Source: Anaerolineaceae bacterium (GTDB lineage: Bacteria > Chloroflexota > Anaerolineae > Aggregatilineales > Phototrophicaceae). From it: 64,000 bases of DNA. Shown piece by piece: positions 23,069 through 31,081 of this stretch. Both the position numbers and the translations under genes were made by a program. Location: NCBI GenBank assembly GCA_020634115.1, contig JACKCH010000012.1, forward strand, positions 434,001-498,000, in the 5' to 3' direction. The notes under the pieces are model-generated. The model did no database searches and was not told the origin of the DNA. It saw only the letters and a program-made list of their open reading frames with translations. Every line of letters begins with the position of its first letter. The first letter of the stretch is position 1.

Positions 23069-23877
23069 CTATTCCCGCTGTATTGCCTGGATATAGCGAG
23101 CCGCAGAATGGGCAACGGTGGCTTTGGCATCGTCAGTCACCACCCGATCCCACCACGCACCGTAAATCCGGTCATAGGCGTATGGCTCCACCGACGCCAC
23201 GACCTGCTGCACTTCAGAGGCGGATAGCGGATAAGATCTCGGGTAACTGTACATGAAACTCACGTAGCGCCGGTCAGAAACTACCGTGAGGATGTCCCCG
23301 GTCAGCAGCGCCCCCTGCCTGCCGCGCCCGCTACCAGTGCAAGACTGTACCGCCATCAAAGTGACTGCCACTGCGAATAAGCGTCATTCCCATTCCACAG
23401 GGGCTTGGTCTCACCATCCCAGAATTCGACAGCATTATCAGGCTGCATCACCCACTGTTGGTCGGCAGCGTGCAGATAGATGGGCGCATCAAAAGCCCGA
23501 CTCCACTCGATCATGGATGAGTAGTAATGCGGATGCGAGATGGCAATCGCCCGGATACCCCCTAGTGCCTTCACAGCGGCGATGGTCGGCTCATCAATCA
23601 GGCTGATACAGTCCCACAGTAAGTTACCTTCCGGCGCTTGCACCAGCAAGGCCCGCTGCCCGATGGCAAAACCGGGCTCCGTACCGATTCCGGTCAGGTT
23701 GGTCTCTTCCGTTTTGATGATATTGTGATGATCGGCCTGCAAATCGGCCAGGGTCGTCCACTGCTGCCCTTCCCAGCCGATGTACTGGCGCTCGTCTTCA
23801 CAAATCGGACAATGGGCTGGTGGGGTTTCGCTGGCGGGGAACTGTGTACCACACGTCTTACACATAAAATGAGTCAT
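23069..23877 (-). pseudogene. Metallo-beta-lactamase-fold hydrolase with N-terminal zinc ribbon, frameshifted
   Basis: From an ATG at 23877 (GGAGGAG upstream) a rubredoxin-like ribbon CKTCGTQFPASETPPAHCPIC leads into an MBL-type fold with AISHPHYYSS. The reading frame leaves the family sequence near 23390. It then runs as MTLIRSGSHFDGGTVLHW in a second frame to a stop near 23335, and resumes as GALLTGDILTVVSDRRYVSF in a third frame to 23069. One extra A and two lost G in G-runs would restore one protein of about 270 residues. Either the gene is decaying or the assembly has indel errors here. Confidence 0.7.
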
Positions 23878-24088
23878 CGGGTTTTCTCCTCCAGGGCGCC
23901 GGTTTATACCAAACATACACACGGCCAGTTCGCGGCGGAATCCGGCAAAAGGCGGAAATTCACACTGGACGAAAGTATGAACTCGCCTGTTCTGCTGATA
24001 AGTGCTGCTCAGAAACACAGTAACTGAGCCGTATGGTATGCTTATGCGCGGAATTTGTTTGTGATGATTGATTATAGGAAATTCCTTA

Positions 24089-24904
24089 ATGGCTCAACTC
24101 ATTTCCCTCCCTGAAGCTGCCGCACTCGTTCAGAACGGGCAGACGATTGCCCTGGGCGGCATGACCGTCTACCGCCGTCCGGTAGCATTTGTCCGAGAAC
24201 TGCTGCGCCGCCAGCAGCGCCCCAAAGACCTCACGCTCCTCTGTTTCACCGCTGGTATGGAGTCAGATCTACTGGTGGGTGCGGGATGTGTCCGTACAGT
24301 GCGCTCGGTGTATTTCGGGCTGGAATCCTTCGGCCTCGCGCCCATGTTTACCGCCGCCGCGCAGCAGGGATCGCTGCAGGTGATGGAAGAAACCGAGGCG
24401 AGTATGGCAATGGGTATCCGAGCCGGGATGTCCGGTGTAGGTTTCATGCCGTCTCGCGCCTGGATCGGGACAGACTTACCGAAACTGCGCCCAGATGTCA
24501 AAACAGTCACCGACCCGTACAGTGGGGAGGAGTTGATGGCTTTCCCGGCAATCCATTGTGATGTCGCCATTTTACATGGACTGGAAGGGGACGCACGCGG
24601 GAATGTCAAGCTCAACAACAACGTGGGAGTTGATATTGAACTGGTTTACCTGGCAAAAACCGTGATTGTCACGGTAGAACGCATGGTGGAACAGGTCGAA
24701 CGCTCACTGGATGGCACATTGATTCCCGCGCCCGGTGCAACCTACATCGTTCATGCCCCACATGGCGCGTGGCCGACAAGCTGTTACCCGGATTACCCGG
24801 TGGCAGGCGGTGAATTCCTGCGCTACACAGACGCCTGTAACGCCGGGCGCTTCGAGGATTACGTGGCGGCTTTCCTCGCCGGGCAGACGCTAGATACCGA
24901 GTAA
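24089..24904 (+). CDS. CoA-transferase subunit alpha (glutaconate CoA-transferase-like)
   Basis: The 271-residue protein is a family I CoA-transferase alpha subunit. It opens with SLPEAAALVQNGQTIALGGM and carries later family features such as RAGMSGVGFMPSRAWIGTDL and NVKLNNNVGVD. The ATG at 24089 follows AGGAA by seven bases. Its partner beta subunit lies 2.15 kb away on the opposite strand, past secG and a peptide-binding protein, which is unusual since the two are normally adjacent. The substrate is not predictable. Confidence 0.85.
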   Translation: MAQLISLPEAAALVQNGQTIALGGMTVYRRPVAFVRELLRRQQRPKDLTLLCFTAGMESDLLVGAGCVRTVRSVYFGLESFGLAPMFTAAAQQGSLQVMEETEASMAMGIRAGMSGVGFMPSRAWIGTDLPKLRPDVKTVTDPYSGEELMAFPAIHCDVAILHGLEGDARGNVKLNNNVGVDIELVYLAKTVIVTVERMVEQVERSLDGTLIPAPGATYIVHAPHGAWPTSCYPDYPVAGGEFLRYTDACNAGRFEDYVAAFLAGQTLDTE

Positions 24905-24931
24905 ACGGTAGGCTTCGCCGCCATCTATCCT

Positions 24932-24959
24932 TTGCAACCGCTCGCCATCATGCTATACT
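24932..24959 (+). promoter_or_regulatory. Sigma-70 type promoter of secG
   Basis: TTGCAA (24932-24937) and TATACT (24954-24959) are 16 bases apart, 34 bases before the secG start. Confidence 0.5.
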
Positions 24960-24993
24960 GCGAGCGTTTTACGACGGCTAAGGAGTATTGACC

Positions 24994-25224
24994 ATGCAGG
25001 TTGCATTGCAAATTGCTTCGATTGTGGTTTCGGTTATTCTCGTCATCCTGATCCTGCTCCAGGTAAAGGGCGGCGGTCTGGGCAGCCTGCTCGGTGGCGA
25101 CAGCGGCGGTGGCATCACCCGCACCCGGCGCGGGCTGGAAAAAACCATGTTCCAGGTCACTATCGCGTTAGGAGTCGCATTCCTGGCGATTTCGATTTTC
25201 TCCGTTATCGTCTTTAATAACTGA
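24994..25224 (+). CDS. secG: Preprotein translocase subunit SecG
   Basis: The 76-residue protein has two membrane helices (about 5-23 and 53-74) flanking the typical glycine-rich loop LLQVKGGGLGSLLGGDSGGG and RTRRGLEK. That layout is SecG, the accessory subunit of the SecYEG channel. AAGGAG stands about eight bases before the ATG. The peptide-binding protein gene follows after 88 bases. Confidence 0.9.
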   Translation: MQVALQIASIVVSVILVILILLQVKGGGLGSLLGGDSGGGITRTRRGLEKTMFQVTIALGVAFLAISIFSVIVFNN

Positions 25225-25312
25225 GATAGCCTGAATCGGCGTTTCTAAACCGGGTGTTTTGCTCCAGGCAGCAAAGCACCTTTTTGTGTCTACCCGGCGT
25301 GAGGATGCGATT

Positions 25313-27052
25313 ATGTTGCGAGGATTCCGGTGGCCGTTCATCGTTCTGGTGATGGCGATTCTGTTATTTAGCGCCAGCCTCGTTACGCGATTGAGCCAAT
25401 CTCCGGCCACGCCCTTACCCACCAATGCACCGCCGCCTACGCCCCTGCCGACCCTCCCCACACCCCAACAAGCGGCAGTTATCCAGCCTGCCACACCCGC
25501 AGCGGTCAGTACCTTTCGGGAAGCCGAGGTCGGGCAGGTGCAGCGCTTAAATCCGCTGTTCGCCTCATTAAACCCGGTGGATCAGGATATTACCTCGCTC
25601 ATCTTTGAGGGACTCACGCGCACGGATGAATACGGTGAGATCATCCCGGCGCTGGCGAAAACCTGGGTGATTTCTTCGGATGGACTGGAATACGTGGTAC
25701 AACTCCGGGAAGATGTGTTGTGGCAGGATGGGATTCCATTCACCGCCGCCGATGTCATCTACACCGTATCGCTGCTGCGATCACCGGATTTCCCTGGCGA
25801 TGAAAAACTGGCAGCCTTCTGGCGGACAGTGGAAACCCAACAGTTGGGCGACTACCTGATCCGCTTCCGGTTGACGCAACCGCTGGGCAGTTTCCTGGAT
25901 GCGCTGCGCATTGGCATGCTGCCGGAACACGCGCTGTACGGCACAACCGCCGCGCAGTTAGCCGACCATCCCTTTAACCTATCCCCTATCGGCACCGGGC
26001 CGTATCAGCTTGAAGCACTGCGCTCGACGGATGGGCAAACAATTGACATCGTGGATTTACGGGTTGCCCCCGTTTTCCGCCAGCGCCCCGAAGGGCAGGA
26101 CGGATATGCGATTGACCGGGTGCGCTTCCAGCTTTATGACACCTTCGAGGCCGCACTGAGCGCTTTCCAGAGCGGAGAAGCGGATGGGTTGGCCGCGCCA
26201 ACCCGACACGAACGCCCGCCGTTACTCGCTACGCCGAATGCCAACGTGCAGACCGCGCTTGCGCCCACGCTGGGCATCGTGATTTTCAATTGGGCGGAAC
26301 ATGCTTACTTCCGGGAACAGCGAGTCCGACAGGCGCTCATGACCGGCTTAGACCGCGCCCCCATTTTGGAACGTTTACTGCCGAACCTGGTGGTTAAGGC
26401 CGACAGCCCCTTATTGCCCGGTTCATGGGCGTACACCCCCGACCTACCCTGGCCGCTCCCCAACGTGGATACTGCCCGCGAACTGCTGGCAACGGCGAAT
26501 ATTCAACCCGGCGATAACGAAGCCGAAGCCACGGAAGAACCCAATGGCGGACTGCTCAATTTCACGATTTTAACGCCAGACGACCCCGCCCTTATCAGTG
26601 TCGCCCAGGAAATCGCGGCGCAGTGGTCGCAGTTGAGCATCAATGTCAGTGTGGAATCCGCCAATGCGGATGAATACCAACGGCGGTTGGATGAGGGGGA
26701 ATTCGATGTCGCGCTGGTCGAGTTTTCGTTAGGCGACAGTGCTGACCCGGATATTTACACGTTCTGGGATGAAGGCCAGTATCCCGACGGCAAGAACTAT
26801 GGCGGAGTCAGTGATCGCCGTATCAGTGAGGCGCTGGAACGCGCCCGCCGTGATCCGGATGGCACCAACCGAATCATCTATTACCATAGTTTTCAGCGAA
26901 ACTTCATCGAACGGGCGGTTGCGATTCCGCTCTACTATCCGCTGTTCACATATGCCACCAGCCAACGGATGAGCGGTGTCCAGTTGGGGGTTATCGGGTT
27001 GCCATCTGACCGATTCTATACCCTGAAGGACTGGACAATCGCGGAAAGTTAG
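25313..27052 (+). CDS. Peptide/nickel-type ABC transporter substrate-binding protein (family 5)
   Basis: The 579-residue protein has an N-terminal anchor or signal (FRWPFIVLVMAILLFSASLV) and a Pro/Thr-rich linker. An SBP_bac_5 domain follows: the opening region has RLNPLFASLNPVDQDITSLI and then ITSLIFEGLTRTDEYGEIIP, and later YVVQLREDVLWQDGIPFTAA. The cleavage Cys of a lipoprotein is absent, so it is probably tethered by an uncleaved helix. The ATG at 25313 is chosen for GAGG eight bases upstream. No permease or ATPase genes are adjacent. It ends one base before the convergent CoA-transferase beta gene. Confidence 0.88.
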   Translation: MLRGFRWPFIVLVMAILLFSASLVTRLSQSPATPLPTNAPPPTPLPTLPTPQQAAVIQPATPAAVSTFREAEVGQVQRLNPLFASLNPVDQDITSLIFEGLTRTDEYGEIIPALAKTWVISSDGLEYVVQLREDVLWQDGIPFTAADVIYTVSLLRSPDFPGDEKLAAFWRTVETQQLGDYLIRFRLTQPLGSFLDALRIGMLPEHALYGTTAAQLADHPFNLSPIGTGPYQLEALRSTDGQTIDIVDLRVAPVFRQRPEGQDGYAIDRVRFQLYDTFEAALSAFQSGEADGLAAPTRHERPPLLATPNANVQTALAPTLGIVIFNWAEHAYFREQRVRQALMTGLDRAPILERLLPNLVVKADSPLLPGSWAYTPDLPWPLPNVDTARELLATANIQPGDNEAEATEEPNGGLLNFTILTPDDPALISVAQEIAAQWSQLSINVSVESANADEYQRRLDEGEFDVALVEFSLGDSADPDIYTFWDEGQYPDGKNYGGVSDRRISEALERARRDPDGTNRIIYYHSFQRNFIERAVAIPLYYPLFTYATSQRMSGVQLGVIGLPSDRFYTLKDWTIAES

Positions 27053-27053
27053 C

Positions 27054-27869
27054 CTACAGCGCGTTTTCCGCCGCGAGAATCGCCCGCAGTAAATCCTTAC
27101 GGGCGCTCCCGGCCAGTGTTTCCAGCTTACGCACACCGAGCGGGTCAATCTCCTCGCGCAGCAGACGGCATTCTTCAGAAGTGGGTGGCGGAGTCTCGTG
27201 GACATCCGGCGCGATTTCCAGTTCAAAGCCGGTCTTGGCCTGAATGCGCTCAATCGTTACACCCGGATGATAGGTCACCAGCCGCATTCGTCCATTCACC
27301 CAATCGAACTGCCCCAGGTCACTCACGAGATACTGCGGCCCCGCCCCGCGTTTACGTTCTGGCGTATGCCCCAACCCACTGACAAAATCCACCTGTTTGA
27401 CAAACGTCACCCGTGAATGGCGGGGGACATAGAGATTGACGTGCTGCGAAAACACCGTGACATCGGGAATCCCCCCGGTTCCTGGCAGGCGCATCCGAGG
27501 GCGATAATAGTCTGAACCAAAAGCGACGTTGTTGAAATTGCCAGCGGAATCCACCTGCGCCGGGCGAAAGAACTCTTTGGTTTCATAGTTGGGTAGCAAA
27601 TCCGCCGCGCCGGAGATGAATCCAAAGTGCATCAAAGCACGCCCAACCCACAAATCCTCGATGCGCCCGACGCCCACCGGCGCCCAATCGTGGCATAAGC
27701 CCTGCCCAATCGCAGACGTGAATTTCACGTTCGGGGCGTGGGTACACTGCGCCAGGATCAACCCGGCCATCACCAGCGGCGTGTTGATCCCCTGTGCCAG
27801 GACTTCCCCATCCACCACCTGACGGGCAATACACACCGAAATGAGTTCATCAATCGTAAAATCAGACAT
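27054..27869 (-). CDS. CoA-transferase subunit beta
   Basis: The 271-residue protein is the beta partner of family I CoA-transferases, with IDELISVCIARQVVDGEVLA at the start and GGIPDVTVFSQHVNLYVP in the middle. I do not see a clear EXG-type catalytic glutamate motif, so the exact reaction is uncertain. The ATG lies inside the last codons of rtcB (eight-base overlap), so translation is coupled to rtcB. The alpha subunit is encoded on the other strand at 24089. Confidence 0.8.
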   Translation of the reverse strand: MSDFTIDELISVCIARQVVDGEVLAQGINTPLVMAGLILAQCTHAPNVKFTSAIGQGLCHDWAPVGVGRIEDLWVGRALMHFGFISGAADLLPNYETKEFFRPAQVDSAGNFNNVAFGSDYYRPRMRLPGTGGIPDVTVFSQHVNLYVPRHSRVTFVKQVDFVSGLGHTPERKRGAGPQYLVSDLGQFDWVNGRMRLVTYHPGVTIERIQAKTGFELEIAPDVHETPPPTSEECRLLREEIDPLGVRKLETLAGSARKDLLRAILAAENAL

Positions 27870-29097
27870 CCTCACCCTTCGACTTACCATCCATCCGTAC
27901 CAGAATAGGCCGGAACTGCCCGATTACGGAAACCAGGTCATGCTGCGCCGCAATCACATCCTCAATCCGTTTATAGGCCTGGGGCGACTCATCAATTCCA
28001 GCCGCCAACAGGGTCACACCGCGCTCTTTCAAGTAACGATCCCGCTCGGTCTTGGTGATGGTATGCAGCGCCTTCTTACGGCTCATGATGCGCCCAGCCC
28101 CATGCGACGCTGAGTATAAAGCATCGGCATTCCCTAAACCACGCACGACATAGCCGGGGTCGGCCATTGAACCAGGAATCACCCCCAGCACGCCCTGCCC
28201 CGCCGGGGTCGCTCCTTTGCGATGGACAATCACTTCGCGCTCCGGTTCGGAAAAACCGGGCGGCGCAGGCAAACACTCTTTCCAAGCGAAGTTGTGATGA
28301 TTCTCGACCACGGCAACCGGCTTGACGCCGACGGCCTTCGCTACGCGCTGGTGAATCACGTAATGGTTGGCGGCAGCGAAACGTCCGGCCAACTGCATCG
28401 CTGCCCAGTATTCCTGTCCCTCATGCCAGGCCAGTTCCAACCAGGCCAGGTAGCGCACGGCTTTATCAAGGTTCGGGTGCAGTTCCATCGCCAGTTTAGA
28501 ATAATGGTTGGCGATTTTGTAGCCCACACCCCGCGAACCGCTGTGCGAAAGCAGCGCCAGATAGTCACCGGCCTCTAATCCTAACGCCGTATCGCCTTTA
28601 GGGACAGTGAATGCGCCCCACTCAACAAAGTGATTGCCACTGCCGCTCGTCCCAAGCTGGCGATAGGCAATATCTTTCAGCGAGGCCACATACTTGGAAG
28701 ATGACCAGGCCGGATCATCCAGAACCTCATGCTCCGCCCGTTGATTTCCGCGCCATTCCCCACCTGCACCGAATACCGTTTGCTCCAGCAAGGCATTTTT
28801 GAACTGCCCAATCTTTTGTTTGATGAGAATCGGTGACTGACGAAATACAGATAACCGCATCCGGCAGGCAATATCCACACCCACCGCATAGGGAATCACA
28901 GCGTTTTCAACGGCCAGCACCCCGCCAATCGGCAGGCCATAGCCGATGTGTGCGTCCGGCATCAACGCACCAGCTACACTCACCGGCAAGCGCATGGCAT
29001 TATCCATTTGCTCCCGTGAACCGGCGTCAATCTGGTTATCTCCCCAGATTTGATAAGCCAGTGGCTTTTCCCGAATCGGTTCCCCCATGTGACTCAT
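27862..29097 (-). CDS. rtcB: RNA ligase RtcB
   Basis: The 411-residue GTP- and metal-dependent ligase joins 2',3'-cyclic phosphate or 3'-phosphate ends to 5'-OH RNA ends. Family motifs are seen: MPDAHIGYGLPIGGVLA, GVDIACRM with the metal-binding Cys, LGTSGSGNHFVEWG, LLSHSGSRGVG, VENHHNFAW, HRKGATPA and SASHGAGR with the guanylylated His. In the Cys loop the usual DIGCG reads DIACR. GGGG lies seven bases before the ATG. No archease or rtcA is adjacent; the downstream gene is a CoA-transferase subunit, an unusual partner. Confidence 0.92.
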   Translation of the reverse strand: MSHMGEPIREKPLAYQIWGDNQIDAGSREQMDNAMRLPVSVAGALMPDAHIGYGLPIGGVLAVENAVIPYAVGVDIACRMRLSVFRQSPILIKQKIGQFKNALLEQTVFGAGGEWRGNQRAEHEVLDDPAWSSSKYVASLKDIAYRQLGTSGSGNHFVEWGAFTVPKGDTALGLEAGDYLALLSHSGSRGVGYKIANHYSKLAMELHPNLDKAVRYLAWLELAWHEGQEYWAAMQLAGRFAAANHYVIHQRVAKAVGVKPVAVVENHHNFAWKECLPAPPGFSEPEREVIVHRKGATPAGQGVLGVIPGSMADPGYVVRGLGNADALYSASHGAGRIMSRKKALHTITKTERDRYLKERGVTLLAAGIDESPQAYKRIEDVIAAQHDLVSVIGQFRPILVRMDGKSKGEDV

Positions 29098-29296
29098 CGG
29101 CTATCCCCTTCCCTATCTGCTAACGCTGTCCCCCAACATACGACAGAATTCATATTTATAGCCACGATCAAACTCAAATCCATTCGCTTGACCACGATTG
29201 GGATTATAAAGGGTCATAAAGGACTTTTCCAGAGACATTATGAGAGATAATGCCGTTTTGCAGGTTATGATTGTGTTTGTATAGGAAAGCGGTAGC

Positions 29297-29324
29297 TTGC
29301 CGGGCTAACTAAGTGTGCTACAAT
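29297..29324 (+). promoter_or_regulatory. Sigma-70 type promoter of the cyclic-nucleotide-binding protein
   Basis: TTGCCG (29297-29302) and TACAAT (29319-29324) are 16 bases apart, about 60 bases before the gene. Confidence 0.45.
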
Positions 29325-29386
29325 GCCAACTATAAGGATTACGTAAAGCAAAGCCCTGAAACACAGCTCGGGAACAGGAGTTATCA

Positions 29387-29869
29387 ATGTCTGTCGTTAC
29401 GACTTTGAAACAAGCCGATATATTCTATGAACTCACAAACACACAACTCGAACTCGTCGCCTCGATTTGCAGCGAGAGAAAATACGACGCTGATGCCATC
29501 ATTTTCGAGGAAAACACGCCGGGCATGGAACTGTATGTCATCGCTAACGGAGAAGTGGGCATTCAGGTCAACCCGGCAGTGATCGGCAAAGAAGAAAGCA
29601 GCAACACGCATACCATCGCCGTTTTGCGGCGCGGGCAATCCTTCGGCGAAATGTCGCTGGTAGACGAGGGATTACGCTCCGCTGGTTCAAAGAGCCTGCA
29701 AGACGACACAAACCTGATCGTGATTCCCCGTGACAAGCTCATGCTGTTGTGCGATACCTATCCGCAGCTTGGCTACCGCCTGATGCGGAATCTGGCAGCG
29801 GATATGGCGATGAAAATTCGCCACACCGATCTACAAGTGGCTGAACAGTTGACCTGGGGACCTAAGTAG
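29387..29869 (+). CDS. Stand-alone cyclic-nucleotide-binding domain protein
   Basis: The 160-residue protein is a CAP-family effector domain: ERKYDADAIIFEENTPGMEL, YVIANGEVGIQV and RRGQSFGEMSLVDEGLRSAG, the phosphate-binding cassette region. The canonical RxA of cAMP-binding cassettes reads RSA. There is no helix-turn-helix after the C-helix, so it is not a DNA-binding regulator by itself. A partner protein is likely. A strong terminator follows. Confidence 0.85.
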   Translation: MSVVTTLKQADIFYELTNTQLELVASICSERKYDADAIIFEENTPGMELYVIANGEVGIQVNPAVIGKEESSNTHTIAVLRRGQSFGEMSLVDEGLRSAGSKSLQDDTNLIVIPRDKLMLLCDTYPQLGYRLMRNLAADMAMKIRHTDLQVAEQLTWGPK

Positions 29870-29887
29870 CAAGTCCGCCAATTCAAA

Positions 29888-29917
29888 CAGGGGGCAGTTT
29901 TGTCTCCTGTTTTTTTA
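29888..29917 (+). terminator. Rho-independent terminator of the cyclic-nucleotide-binding gene
   Basis: AACAGG and CCTGTT close a stem with inner GCA/TGT pairing, followed by seven T on the plus strand. Confidence 0.8.
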
Positions 29918-30181
29918 TTCACCCTCCGGCGCAGATTCTTCCGAAAAGCTGTCTTGCACCGGGACAACCAAACCCGGCAAAATATCGCCACCCGCCAATG
30001 TGTCATTTGCTGCCAAGACCATGATCGGCCTGCCCGGCTGATGGACTTCCACCACACGCATCACGCAGTCCACAACCTACACGACCACACCCGCCGCGAG
30101 ATAATTCGTATTCTTCACACGCAGCGCGGTCTGCTCTTCGCGGTTATTTGGGGCGGAAACCACCTTAACGGCTACCCTATA
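29915..30181 (-). pseudogene. Uma2-family endonuclease, C-terminal remnant with an amber codon
   Basis: One open frame reads VAVKVVSAPNNREEQTALRV, then NYLAAGVVV, an amber TAG (30077-30079), then VVDCVMRVVEVHQPGRPIMV and LAANDTLAGGDILPGL. This follows the Uma2 pattern in which VVSPNxR is followed by YLAAGVxxVWVVD and a C-terminal xxDxLxGGDVLPGF. The amber stands where the Trp of VWVVD is expected, so TGG to TAG explains it. Upstream of 30181 the frame meets a stop and the first half of the gene is gone. Confidence 0.65.
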
Positions 30182-30260
30182 TTATAGCATGGCGGAATGG
30201 TTATGGCTGAATCACGCGGCGCTCCTTATACTTAATATTTTCACTTTTTGAGGGGGAAAT

Positions 30261-31010
30261 ATGAACGTGATTATTGTGGTCGCCATCGCTTGTCTGCTCA
30301 TCGGGCTATCCAAAGGGGGACTAGGGGGGCCAGTGCCGGTAGCGCTGGTGACGCCACTGTTAAGCCAGGTAATGCCCGCCAGTCAGGCAGTCGGGATCGC
30401 CCTGCCCCTGCTGATGTTCGCAGATTTATTCGCGCTAAAATTCTACTGGCGACAGTGGGATGGTCAGCAGATTAAACTGATGCTGCCCGCTGGTCTAGTC
30501 GGGGTGCTGATTGGATCACTGCTGCTGGTCACACTGGCGAACAGCGGGCAAAATGTGGCGCTGCGGCGTATCCTGGGCGTGTTTACGCTGATTGTCGTGA
30601 TTTATAAAGTGGGGGGCAATCGCCTGACGGCACTGCATTACACACCGCACAACTGGCACGGCTACCTAGCCGGGATCACATCGGGGTTTGGCTCAGCACT
30701 GGCAAACGTGGGCGCCCCACCTTTCACGGCCTATATGCTGTTGCAGGAAGTCACTCCAACCGCTTTTATAGGCACCACCACCCTCTTTTTTGCGATCATC
30801 AATGCGGCAAAGCTACCGGGCGTCCTGAGTTCGCAGAACGTACTGAACCTGGAACAACTGGTTGGCATACTCTGGGCCGTGCCATTAATCCCGATGGGCG
30901 TGTGGCTAGGGCGGCGATTCATTAACATCATCAACCCGAAGGCATTTGAAAATCTGATGCTGGTGCTGTTATTCGGGGCAAGTTTAACACTGCTATTTTC
31001 GGCAAGCTAA
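30261..31010 (+). CDS. TauE/SafE (TSUP) family permease
   Basis: The 249-residue protein has about eight hydrophobic segments. Its half-repeats carry the TSUP style GLSKGGLGGPVPVALVTPLL and GFGSALANVGAPPFTAYMLL. The family exports or imports sulfite, sulfoacetate or other small anions; the substrate here is unknown. GAGGGGG lies just before the ATG. It converges with the phn genes. Confidence 0.85.
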   Translation: MNVIIVVAIACLLIGLSKGGLGGPVPVALVTPLLSQVMPASQAVGIALPLLMFADLFALKFYWRQWDGQQIKLMLPAGLVGVLIGSLLLVTLANSGQNVALRRILGVFTLIVVIYKVGGNRLTALHYTPHNWHGYLAGITSGFGSALANVGAPPFTAYMLLQEVTPTAFIGTTTLFFAIINAAKLPGVLSSQNVLNLEQLVGILWAVPLIPMGVWLGRRFINIINPKAFENLMLVLLFGASLTLLFSAS

Positions 31011-31024
31011 TCGGCTGAAAAATA

Positions 31025-31055
31025 AGGGACACGATATTGTGTATATCGTGTCCCT
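31025..31055. terminator. Hairpin between convergent genes
   Basis: AGGGACACGATA and TATCGTGTCCCT are a perfect 12-bp inverted repeat with a 7-base loop, sited between the ends of the TSUP permease and phnE genes. No T-run follows, so it may act as a bidirectional barrier of another kind. Confidence 0.6.
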
Positions 31056-31081
31056 GCACAAACACTATTCCAGCAATCAGA

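Noticed and set aside
30077..30079. Amber codon in the Uma2 remnant read as pyrrolysine or suppressed
   Set aside because: The 5' half of the gene is missing, so a point mutation in a dead gene is simpler; no pyl genes are seen.
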